From: Hungatella effluvii
GTDB taxonomy: Bacteria > Bacillota > Clostridia > Lachnospirales > Lachnospiraceae
Assembly: GCF_003201875.1 (NCBI RefSeq)
Contig: NZ_QJKD01000002.1
Coordinates: 248,001 to 312,000, forward strand
DNA length: 64,000 nt
Direction: 5' to 3'
Part shown: in pieces, positions 57,435 through 64,000 of the stretch
Layout of the letters: each line of letters starts with the position of its first letter
Position numbering within the stretch: the stretch's first letter is position 1
Position numbers and translations under genes: made by a program
The notes under the pieces: model-generated
What the model was told of the DNA's origin: nothing
The model's database searches: none
The model's input: only the letters and a program-made list of their open reading frames with translations

Positions 57435-58841
57435 ATGAGAAAAAGAGGAGCAGCACTGGTTCTTACAGTGGCAGTGGCGTGTAATCTGGCTGGATGCGGC
57501 GGTACGGCGGCCACAAAGAATGAAACCACGAAGAGCGATACCACGCAGAGTGAGACCACGAAGGAGGCGGGAGCACAGGTGGAGGAGAGTAAATCGGAAG
57601 CAGCGCAGACGCCGGTGGAAGGAGAGGTTGTAATCAAATACTGGTATCCGTGGGGGGGAGATTCGGAGACCTGGGATCTATGGCGTATCGAGGAATTTGA
57701 AAAGAACAATCCGGGCATAAAAGTAGAAGCTACGTATGTGCCGCCGGATGCGGGAATTACCAACGGAAAGCTGATGGCGGCCATCGCCTCCGGCAATGTA
57801 CCGGACGTCATCTGTGCACCGAACCTTCTGACCTATCCCATGGCGGCCCAGGGCGCCTTCGAGGATGTGTCCGCGGCTATGGAGAAGCTTGGCCGATCCA
57901 GAGACGATTACCAGCCCAGCGTTCAGAGCCTGATGGATATCGATGGAGCATGGTACATCATGCCGATGGAGACGGACACACAGATGCTTTTCATTAATAA
58001 TGAGAAAGCGGCTGCAGCCGGATTGGACGTGAGCAAGCCGCCGAAGAGCATATCGGAACTGGATGAGTGGGCGGATAAGATGACGGTGAAGGAAGGCGAC
58101 GACTACACGACAATGGGCTTTATCCCATGGATTGATGGCGCGGAGACCGACGTTTACAATCAGGCATGGTACTTTGGCGCTCAGATTTATGAGGACGGGA
58201 AGATCAACCTGACCGATCCGGACCTTGTCGAGATGATGAACTGGCAGAGAAAGTATGCAGAAAAATATAACCCGGAGAAGATTAAATCCTTCGCTTCCGG
58301 TTTTGGAGGCGCATTCTCACCGGATCACGCGTTCTTTACAGGAAAAGTGGCCATGACGATGAATGGAAACTGGTTTAACAACGCAATCAAGCAGTATGTG
58401 CCGGATATGGACTATACGGTAGTGCCGATGGTAGTAAGCGACAGCCATCCGGAACTGTACGGCGGTTCCGTCCTGGGCGTCAATACGTACTGCGTGCCAA
58501 AGGGGGCGAAGAATATCGAGGCGGCTGTTCAGTTTGTTGATTACATTGCCAATGCATATATTGCGGATGACAACAACAAAACATGGTACAGCACCCCCAC
58601 CAGAAAAGACGTAATCGATGAGCTGACTCTGGTAAAGGAGAATGACGAACGCTATTCAGTTATCAAGAATATGGTCTTTAACGAGCATTCCAATACTCCG
58701 GCGCTGTGCAGCATTCGAAGCGTTATGGGCCAGGAGCTGATCTCCGTCCGCGATAAGTGTCTTTATGAAGATAAGGATCCGGAGCCACTGCTGACGGATC
58801 TGCAGGGAAGAATGGAAAAGGAATTGCAGAACACGCAGTAG
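57435..58841 (+). CDS. Sugar ABC transporter substrate-binding lipoprotein
   Basis: A 468-residue extracellular lipoprotein. The signal peptide ends at lipobox NLAGC (Cys21), followed by a Thr/Ser/Glu-rich linker. The mature domain has VVIKYWYPWGGDSETWDLWR, GKLMAAIASGNVPDVICAPN, MLFINNEKAAAAGLDVSKPP, FFTGKVAMTMNGNWFNNAIK. AAAGGAGGAG precedes the ATG. Its place after the permeases and VOC genes is unusual and fits replacement of the broken copy at 54016. A hairpin follows before the SDR gene. Confidence 0.91.
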   Translation: MRKRGAALVLTVAVACNLAGCGGTAATKNETTKSDTTQSETTKEAGAQVEESKSEAAQTPVEGEVVIKYWYPWGGDSETWDLWRIEEFEKNNPGIKVEATYVPPDAGITNGKLMAAIASGNVPDVICAPNLLTYPMAAQGAFEDVSAAMEKLGRSRDDYQPSVQSLMDIDGAWYIMPMETDTQMLFINNEKAAAAGLDVSKPPKSISELDEWADKMTVKEGDDYTTMGFIPWIDGAETDVYNQAWYFGAQIYEDGKINLTDPDLVEMMNWQRKYAEKYNPEKIKSFASGFGGAFSPDHAFFTGKVAMTMNGNWFNNAIKQYVPDMDYTVVPMVVSDSHPELYGGSVLGVNTYCVPKGAKNIEAAVQFVDYIANAYIADDNNKTWYSTPTRKDVIDELTLVKENDERYSVIKNMVFNEHSNTPALCSIRSVMGQELISVRDKCLYEDKDPEPLLTDLQGRMEKELQNTQ

Positions 58842-58869
58842 AGCAATATACAGATACGCTCTGGTGAAA

Positions 58870-58908
58870 AACGGGGCTGCTGCACTGAATCAGTGCGGCG
58901 GCCCGTTT
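58870..58908 (+). terminator. Strong hairpin between binding-protein and SDR genes
   Basis: The arms start AACGGGGCTGCTGCACTG and end CAGTGCGGCGGCCCGTTT around AAT, followed by GTACG. It lacks a long T-run, so partial termination or mRNA protection is likely. Confidence 0.65.
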
Positions 58909-58931
58909 GTACGCGGATGGAGGTAGAAGCT

Positions 58932-59654
58932 ATGGATGTATTGGTATCGGGTGCGCTTATGGGGCTGGGCGCCGCGTTATGCAGAAAATTTTTAAGCGAA
59001 GGACACCGGGTTTTCGCAGGTGTGCTGCAGACAGAAGATTTTATGGAGCTGGAAGAACTGAAGGGCGATTCCCGGCTGATTCCCGTCTTGCTGGACGTTT
59101 CGGATAAAGACAGTATTGAGTCGGCGAGAGCGGCAGTCGGGAAATACACGGACCGTCTGGATATCTTGATCAATGTGGCTGGAGTGCTCTTAAACAGGGA
59201 GGGAACGATTCTGACGGACCGCTATGAGGATCTGGAGAAGACCTTTAAAGTAAATACCATAGGCCCTGTCTATATTTGCAGCCGCTTTTTCGACCTGTTG
59301 GCGGAAAGCGGGGGAGGAACCGTGATTAATATTTCTTCTGAGGTGGTCTCGATTGACGGAGTGGGGCCGAAGTACGCGGCCTACTGTATGAGCAAGACGG
59401 CAATAGCACAGTATGGTTTTATACTGAAGCAGACAGCCGCCGGGCTGGGTGTACCAACCCGCGTTTTTTCCGTTCACCCGGGGCGTATGAAGACGGCCAT
59501 GGGTGCGGAGAACGGCCAGATTGAGGCGGCGGAGTCGGCCGAGGGTATCTATCGTCTGGCGGTAGGAGAAACGCTTGCGGATAACAGGGAAATCTATGTG
59601 GATTATCGTGGAACAGCAATGCTGGGACCGCATCCGGATAGAAGAAAGGAGTGA
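58932..59654 (+). CDS. Short-chain dehydrogenase/reductase
   Basis: A 240-residue cytosolic oxidoreductase with a Rossmann fold. The NAD(P) motif is VLVSGALMGLGAALCRKF (a GxxxGxG variant), followed by LDVSDKDS, NVAGVL and NVNTIGP-like FKVNTIGPVYICS. The active site has Ser in INISSE and Tyr151/Lys155 in YAAYCMSKTAIAQ. The start at 58932 follows GGAGG. It lies four bases before the GH1 start. In this island it could oxidise or reduce a sugar or the freed aglycone; the substrate is unknown. Confidence 0.87.
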   Translation: MDVLVSGALMGLGAALCRKFLSEGHRVFAGVLQTEDFMELEELKGDSRLIPVLLDVSDKDSIESARAAVGKYTDRLDILINVAGVLLNREGTILTDRYEDLEKTFKVNTIGPVYICSRFFDLLAESGGGTVINISSEVVSIDGVGPKYAAYCMSKTAIAQYGFILKQTAAGLGVPTRVFSVHPGRMKTAMGAENGQIEAAESAEGIYRLAVGETLADNREIYVDYRGTAMLGPHPDRRKE

Positions 59655-59658
59655 CAGG

Positions 59659-61017
59659 ATGGGATTTAAGGATGGATTTGTGTGGGGAGCGGCAACGGCT
59701 TCCTACCAGGTAGAGGGGGCTGTGACGGAAGGCGGCAGAGGTTTAACCGTCTGGGATGAATTTGCGCGCATTCCTGGTAAGACATTTTCCGGGCATACGG
59801 GAGATGTGGCGGCGGATCACTATCACCGTTACGTGGAGGACGTGGCACTTATGAAAGCGCTCGGGTTAAAGGCCTACCGCTTCTCCGTGGCCTGGAGCAG
59901 GATTCTGCCGCAGGGATACGGGGAGGTGAATGAGGAAGGTCTCCGTTTTTATAAGAACCTGGTGGACGAACTCGTTAAGAATGGAATTGAGCCGTATGTG
60001 ACGCTGTTCCACTGGGATCTGCCTTACGGGCTTTACCGGATCGGCGGTTGGCAGAATCCTGCGATCACGGATTATTTTGCAGAGTATGCGCGGATCGTGG
60101 CGGAGTACCTGGGCGATAAAGTAAAACACTATATTACGTTTAATGAACCTCAGTGTTTTATCGGTCTGGGCCACGTGACCGGCGAACATGCCCCGGGAAA
60201 TATCATGTCCCGGAGGGCTGTTCTGGAGATGGCTCATCATGTGCTTCTTGCCCATGGAAAAGCCACAAAAGTATTGAGGAAAGTGGCTCCGCATGTTAAA
60301 ATTGGGTATGCGCCGACGTGCAGTGCCCATTATCCGTATACGCAGGAACCGGAGGATGTGGAGGCTGCGAGAAAGGCAACTTTTGATATCTGTCCGGACC
60401 CGGATAATTTTATGTGGAATATTCCCTGGTGGAGCGATCCTGTTCTCTTTGGGAAATACCCCGAGGAAGGGGTTCGCCTGTACCGGGATATTATGCCGGA
60501 GATGGGGGCCAAGGACTTGGAAGTGATCTCTGAGCCGATCGATTTCTACTGTCAGAATATCTATAATGGGAGCGCGGTGCGCGCGGATGGAAACGGCGGA
60601 TACCGCTATGTCCCGCGTGAGCCGGGATATGCCCGCACATCCATCGGATGGCCGGTGACGCCGGAGAGTCTGTACTGGGGTCCCAGGTTTTTATATGAGA
60701 GATATCAGAAGCCATTTTACATCTCAGAAAATGGAATGGCGGCTCACGACAGTATTTCACTGGATGGAAAGGTCCATGATCCGAACCGGATCGATTTTCT
60801 GCAGCGGTATCTGCGCTGCTTAAAGAAAACGGCGGAGGAGGGGACTCCCGTGGAGGGATATTTTTTGTGGTCCCTGATGGATAATTATGAATGGTCGAAG
60901 GGTTACTCAGAGCGTTTTGGAATCATTCATGTCGATTACAAGACACAGGTGAGGACTATCAAGGATTCCGGATACTGGTACAGAGACGTAATAGCCGACA
61001 ACGGCGATCATTTGTGA
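59659..61017 (+). CDS. Family GH1 beta-glucosidase
   Basis: A 452-residue cytoplasmic glycosidase. It opens FKDGFVWGAATASYQVEGAV, has the acid/base Glu163 in YITFNEPQC and the nucleophile Glu357 in FYISENGMAAHD, and ends with GYFLWSLMDNYEWSKGYSER and FGIIHVDYKTQVRTIKDS. The Trp-Ser pattern at the end suits an unphosphorylated glucoside rather than a 6-phospho-glycoside, matching ABC import rather than PTS. The start at 59659 follows AAAGGAG. It is probably co-transcribed with the SDR gene. Confidence 0.94.
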   Translation: MGFKDGFVWGAATASYQVEGAVTEGGRGLTVWDEFARIPGKTFSGHTGDVAADHYHRYVEDVALMKALGLKAYRFSVAWSRILPQGYGEVNEEGLRFYKNLVDELVKNGIEPYVTLFHWDLPYGLYRIGGWQNPAITDYFAEYARIVAEYLGDKVKHYITFNEPQCFIGLGHVTGEHAPGNIMSRRAVLEMAHHVLLAHGKATKVLRKVAPHVKIGYAPTCSAHYPYTQEPEDVEAARKATFDICPDPDNFMWNIPWWSDPVLFGKYPEEGVRLYRDIMPEMGAKDLEVISEPIDFYCQNIYNGSAVRADGNGGYRYVPREPGYARTSIGWPVTPESLYWGPRFLYERYQKPFYISENGMAAHDSISLDGKVHDPNRIDFLQRYLRCLKKTAEEGTPVEGYFLWSLMDNYEWSKGYSERFGIIHVDYKTQVRTIKDSGYWYRDVIADNGDHL

Positions 61018-61023
61018 TAAAAG

Positions 61024-61050
61024 GTTACTGTACACAGCTTGTACCGTAAC
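61024..61050. promoter_or_regulatory. Inverted repeat between GH1 and LacI genes
   Basis: GTTACTGTACA (61024-61034) and TGTACCGTAAC (61040-61050), one mismatch, five-base centre. It lies seven bases after the GH1 stop and 37 before the LacI start. It could be an operator for the LacI protein or a weak hairpin. Confidence 0.45.
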
Positions 61051-61086
61051 GATAAAAGAGATTGTCAGAACCCAGGGGGTACGAAG

Positions 61087-62157
61087 ATGAGGACAACACA
61101 GCAAGATATTGCAGATTATTTGAAAATATCCAGACTGACTGTTTCCAAGGCGTTAAATTATGCCTCGGGAGTCAGCGAGGAGACGAGGAACCTGATTTTG
61201 AGCACGGCAAAACAGCTCGGATACCGTCATATTTCTGAATGGCAGATGCAGGAGGCAGAAGTCCCTTCGGAACAGGAGGGAAACGTGATAATGTCGGATT
61301 TAAAACAGATTTGCCTTTTTTCAAACTTAAACTGTACAACGGACTCTTACTGGGCGCCTGTCATCAGCGGGATGGTCAGGACTCTGACGAAACGCGGCTA
61401 TAATCTGAATCTCTGCTTTTTGGATCTGTCGGAGGACACGGATTTCGAGTTTCCGATTAACTTTAATCCCAGGACGGCCAGCGGAATCATTCAGCTGGGT
61501 AATTTTAAAAAACACCATATCCGCCGGATCAGGGAGTGCGGACTTCCGGTGGTGGCTGTGGATACGGTGGAAGACGCGTGGACGGAAGGGCTTTTCTCCG
61601 ATGTCATCATGGGAGTAAACGAAGAACCCATGAAGGTGCTGATCGGCCATCTGGCGGATCTGGGACATACGAGAATCGGTTATGCAGGAGCCATAAACGG
61701 TCAGCTGACAAATAAGGAGCGTTGGCAGGGCTACCGGCGGGGGATGGCGGCCGCGGGTTTAAACGTGGGATCGGAGGACTTCTTTATCGGAGAGTTTCAG
61801 GAGATTGTACAGAAAATTGAGGCAGAGGAACGGCTTTCGCATTTGAAGAATTTCCCTACGGCGATGGTGTGTTTTAATGATGTTCTGGCCATTTCGATAA
61901 TGCGGTATTTCCGCGCAGCGGGGGTAAAGGTGCCGGAGATGGTGGCGGTGGCCGGTTTTGATAATCTGAGCGAATCTCTGGCCGCGGATTTGACCACGGT
62001 GAGTGTAAACCGGGAGGAACTGGGGATGAGCGCTGCGGAGACGATCCTGTGGAGAATTGAGAATCCGGAACGCCCGTACCGGGTGATCCGGATATCGGGG
62101 GCGGAATTGATCGTTAGAAACAGCACCAGCGCTACCTGGTGTAAATTCGCCTTATAG
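61087..62157 (+). CDS. LacI-family regulator of the beta-glucoside island
   Basis: A 356-residue repressor. The helix-turn-helix is RTTQQDIADYLKISRLTVSK, with a hinge around QLGYRHISEW. The core is of the LacI periplasmic-binding type (WAPVISGMVRTLTKRGYNLN, DVIMGVNEEPMKVLIGHLAD, AMVCFNDVLAISIMRYFRA). The hinge is longer than usual (a stretch with EAEVPSEQEGNVIMSDLK). The start at 61087 follows GGGGGT; a longer frame start at 61039 overlaps the inverted repeat. It probably controls the surrounding GH1/GH5/ABC genes. Confidence 0.88.
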   Translation: MRTTQQDIADYLKISRLTVSKALNYASGVSEETRNLILSTAKQLGYRHISEWQMQEAEVPSEQEGNVIMSDLKQICLFSNLNCTTDSYWAPVISGMVRTLTKRGYNLNLCFLDLSEDTDFEFPINFNPRTASGIIQLGNFKKHHIRRIRECGLPVVAVDTVEDAWTEGLFSDVIMGVNEEPMKVLIGHLADLGHTRIGYAGAINGQLTNKERWQGYRRGMAAAGLNVGSEDFFIGEFQEIVQKIEAEERLSHLKNFPTAMVCFNDVLAISIMRYFRAAGVKVPEMVAVAGFDNLSESLAADLTTVSVNREELGMSAAETILWRIENPERPYRVIRISGAELIVRNSTSATWCKFAL

Positions 62158-62203
62158 AGCCCTCGCTATTTCTTAAGCTTGGGGGAAAGAGAAAATAGAA
62201 CTC

Positions 62204-63358
62204 ATGGATAGAGTGAAAACAGGTATTTTAGGCTGCGGTGTGATCAGCAGCACCTACATAAAGAACATACAGGAGCTGTACCGGCCTCTGGAAATCGTGG
62301 CGTGTGCGGACGTGGATACCGGGAAAGCTGAGGCGCGCGCCAGAGAGTTTGGGATAGAAACGTGGTCTGGCCCGGACCATCTGCTTGAGAATAAGGACGT
62401 CTCCATGATTATCAATCTGACGCCGCCTAAGTTCCATTATGAATTAAACCGCCGGATTCTGATGGCGGGTAAGAATTTATTCTGCGAGAAGCCATTTGCC
62501 TTTACCTGGGAGCAGGCGAGGGAGCTGACGGAACTGGCAGAGAAGCGGGGAGTGCGGATCGGCGGTGCTCCGGATACATTTTTAGGACCGGGGCTGCAGC
62601 GGACCAGGCTGCTTCTGGAGCGGGGAGCCATAGGACAGCCGCTCTATTTAAATGCGGCGATGATGTCCTGCGGAGTGGAAACGTGGCATCCGGCACCGGC
62701 TCAGTTTTACCAGGAAGGGGCCGGGCCGCTTTACGATATGGGACCATACTATTTAACTGCTGTCGTGGCCTTGTTTGGACCCATTGCGGAGATCAGAGCT
62801 ATGGCGGCAACCGGATTTGAAAGGCGGAAAATATACAGCCAGCCTTTGGCGGGCGTAGAGCTTACCGTTGAGACTCCCACTTATTATACGGCCCTTTTAA
62901 AGCTTTCCGGCGGGCTGATTGCCAATCTGACCATCAGCTTCGATATCTGGAAATCTAATTTGCCGATGTTTGAAATATATGGAACAGAGGGGACGCTGTC
63001 TGCACCGGATCCTAATATGACGTCGGGAATGCCGGAGGTTATCAGGAAAGAGGCTGTGCTGGCGGACCGTAAAGCCGCAGCGGAGCCGTTAAACCGCAGC
63101 TTCCCGGATGAAGAAGAACTGAGACGGCTCTATCCCGAAACTGCGGAGTATATAAGAGGAGCCGGGGCGCTGGATTTAGCGATGGCCATAAACGAAAACA
63201 GGCCTGCAAGAGCCGGAATGGACCTGGTCTGCCACGTGTTGGAAGCCATAAATGGAATCATGGAAGCTGCGAAGAGCGGCGGGTGCTATTATATGAAGAC
63301 AACCTGCGGGAGGCCGGAGCCTCTGAGGGAGGGACTCTCTGCGGGAGAAGTCAGATAG
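62204..63358 (+). CDS. Gfo/Idh/MocA-family oxidoreductase
   Basis: A 384-residue NAD(P)-dependent oxidoreductase acting on sugars or inositols. It has the Rossmann start VKTGILGCGVISSTYIKNIQ, the NLTPPKFHYELNRRILMAG region and the family hallmark LFCEKPFAFTW (catalytic Lys about residue 96), then GAGPLYDMGPYYLTAVVALF in the C-terminal domain. Members oxidise C3 or other hydroxyls, including the first step of oxidative glycoside cleavage. It is followed after 58 bases by a TIM-barrel isomerase, a pair often seen together. The start codon has only a loose GGGGGAAAGAG upstream. Confidence 0.9.
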   Translation: MDRVKTGILGCGVISSTYIKNIQELYRPLEIVACADVDTGKAEARAREFGIETWSGPDHLLENKDVSMIINLTPPKFHYELNRRILMAGKNLFCEKPFAFTWEQARELTELAEKRGVRIGGAPDTFLGPGLQRTRLLLERGAIGQPLYLNAAMMSCGVETWHPAPAQFYQEGAGPLYDMGPYYLTAVVALFGPIAEIRAMAATGFERRKIYSQPLAGVELTVETPTYYTALLKLSGGLIANLTISFDIWKSNLPMFEIYGTEGTLSAPDPNMTSGMPEVIRKEAVLADRKAAAEPLNRSFPDEEELRRLYPETAEYIRGAGALDLAMAINENRPARAGMDLVCHVLEAINGIMEAAKSGGCYYMKTTCGRPEPLREGLSAGEVR

Positions 63359-63416
63359 AATAGAGCGTAAAACTGAGTGTAAGAGCAGAAGTGAGAACAG
63401 AAAGCGAGAATAGAAT

Positions 63417-64000
63417 ATGAAGCTGGGATTAGCGTCGCCGCTGAAACATGAGACTCCAAAGGAGTGGGCGGCCAATATGAAAGCCATCGGCTGCGGCTGT
63501 GTTGTATTTCCTGTGGATTATATGGCGGGAGAGGCGGTTGCCGGTGCGTATGCCGAAGCCGCAGAGCAGGAAGGGCTTACAATCGCTGAGGTAGGGGCGT
63601 GGTCCAATCCGCTGTCACCGGATGAAGATGTGCGGAGTGAGGCTTTCACCCGCTGTGTCCGGCAGCTTCAGCTGGCAGACCGGATTGGCGCGTCGTGCTG
63701 CGTCAATATAGCCGGAAGCGCGGGAAGCCGGTGGGATGGGGCTTACAAGGAGAATTTTACAGAAGCGCACTGGAAGAAGACGGTGCGATCCATTCAGAAT
63801 ATTATCGATGAGGCGATGCCGGAGCGGACGTATTATACGCTGGAACCAATGCCCTGGATGGTACCAGCCGGTCCGGAGCAGTATCTGCGGCTGCTGGAGG
63901 AGGTGAACCGGGAGCGGTTTGCCGTGCATATGGATCTGGCAAACTGGATCACAAGCCCGGATAAATATTTTAACAATCATGAATTTATGGAGCAGTGCTT
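63417..64000 (+). CDS. Sugar phosphate isomerase/epimerase-family TIM barrel, N-terminal part
   Basis: The first 194 or so residues of an AP-endonuclease-2-type TIM barrel; the rest lies beyond the right edge. Visible blocks are MKLGLASPLKHETPKEWAAN, LTIAEVGAWSNPLSPDED, GASCCVNIAGS, YYTLEPMPWMVPAGPEQYLR with a metal-binding Glu, and FAVHMDLANWITSPDKYF with His/Asp ligands. Such proteins isomerise or epimerise sugars, or eliminate aglycones from 3-keto-glycosides. It follows a Gfo/Idh/MocA gene closely, suggesting they act in sequence. The start at 63417 has a weak binding site (AAAGCGAGAA). Confidence 0.82.
   Translation, partial: MKLGLASPLKHETPKEWAANMKAIGCGCVVFPVDYMAGEAVAGAYAEAAEQEGLTIAEVGAWSNPLSPDEDVRSEAFTRCVRQLQLADRIGASCCVNIAGSAGSRWDGAYKENFTEAHWKKTVRSIQNIIDEAMPERTYYTLEPMPWMVPAGPEQYLRLLEEVNRERFAVHMDLANWITSPDKYFNNHEFMEQC

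Noticed and set aside
1..64000. tRNA, rRNA, known riboswitches, prophage or integrase genes
   Set aside because: None recognised on either strand by eye; a covariance-model search would be needed to exclude small RNAs.

Overview
The window looks like a piece of a gut-type Lachnospiraceae chromosome (Firmicutes; Enterocloster/Lacrimispora/Hungatella-like). This is inferred from near-consensus AGGAGG ribosome binding sites, sigma-A promoters with 17-base spacers, LacI regulators paired with lipoprotein-dependent sugar ABC importers, and many cytoplasmic glycosidases without signal peptides. No rRNA, tRNA, integrase, transposase or phage gene was seen. The window is mainly carbohydrate-uptake islands separated by housekeeping genes.

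Layout. 0-3.7 kb: a sugar-acid module made of an IlvD/Edd dehydratase (cut by the left edge), a FadR-type GntR regulator, a GntP permease and an esterase. A shared 16-base palindrome sits in the control regions. 3.7-7.4 kb: a small unknown protein, an NADH oxidase with a possible Rex site, a 3-hydroxyisobutyrate/tartronate-semialdehyde dehydrogenase and signal peptidase I. 7.6-16 kb: a DUF3810 membrane metalloprotease-like protein, a glycogen branching enzyme with a Lys-rich repeat tail, an MscS channel and a large hybrid sensor kinase. 16-23 kb: a GH20 hexosaminidase with a GNAT protein, a divergent DUF4127 protein, a MATE exporter and a YheO-type regulator. 23.5-41.7 kb: a long LacI-controlled island with ROK kinase, NagB-like deaminase, GH9, an ABC importer, GH2 beta-mannosidase, a D-amino-acid cassette (D-threonine-aldolase-like, D-aminoacylase, RidA-like), GH3 and GH125. 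41.8-45.3 kb: a SIMPL lipoprotein, a LysR regulator, a paired CHR transporter and a hypothetical protein. 45.5-51.7 kb: a maltodextrin operon (binding protein, two permeases, MalQ, LacI). 51.8-52.1 kb: a short-peptide type I toxin-antitoxin locus. 52.3-64 kb: a beta-glucoside island with GH5, a truncated binding-protein remnant, two permeases, two VOC proteins, a second binding protein, SDR, GH1, LacI, a Gfo/Idh/MocA oxidoreductase and a TIM-barrel isomerase cut by the right edge.

How the genes fit together. The 23.5-41.7 kb island imports oligosaccharides and trims them inside the cell. GH125 and GH2 suit the mannose part of host N-glycans. GH9, ROK and NagB suit GlcN units, and no NagA is present. 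The D-amino-acid cassette inside this operon is not explained by glycan breakdown alone. In the 52-64 kb island the VOC, Gfo/Idh/MocA and TIM-barrel proteins next to GH1 and GH5 suggest oxidation-assisted glycoside cleavage. The best small discovery is the 32-residue holin-like toxin with a convergent RNA, a shared bidirectional terminator, a sequestered ribosome binding site and unexpectedly similar 5' ends on the two RNAs.

Start codons were chosen from ribosome binding sites. Functions rest on motifs read by eye; no database search was run.
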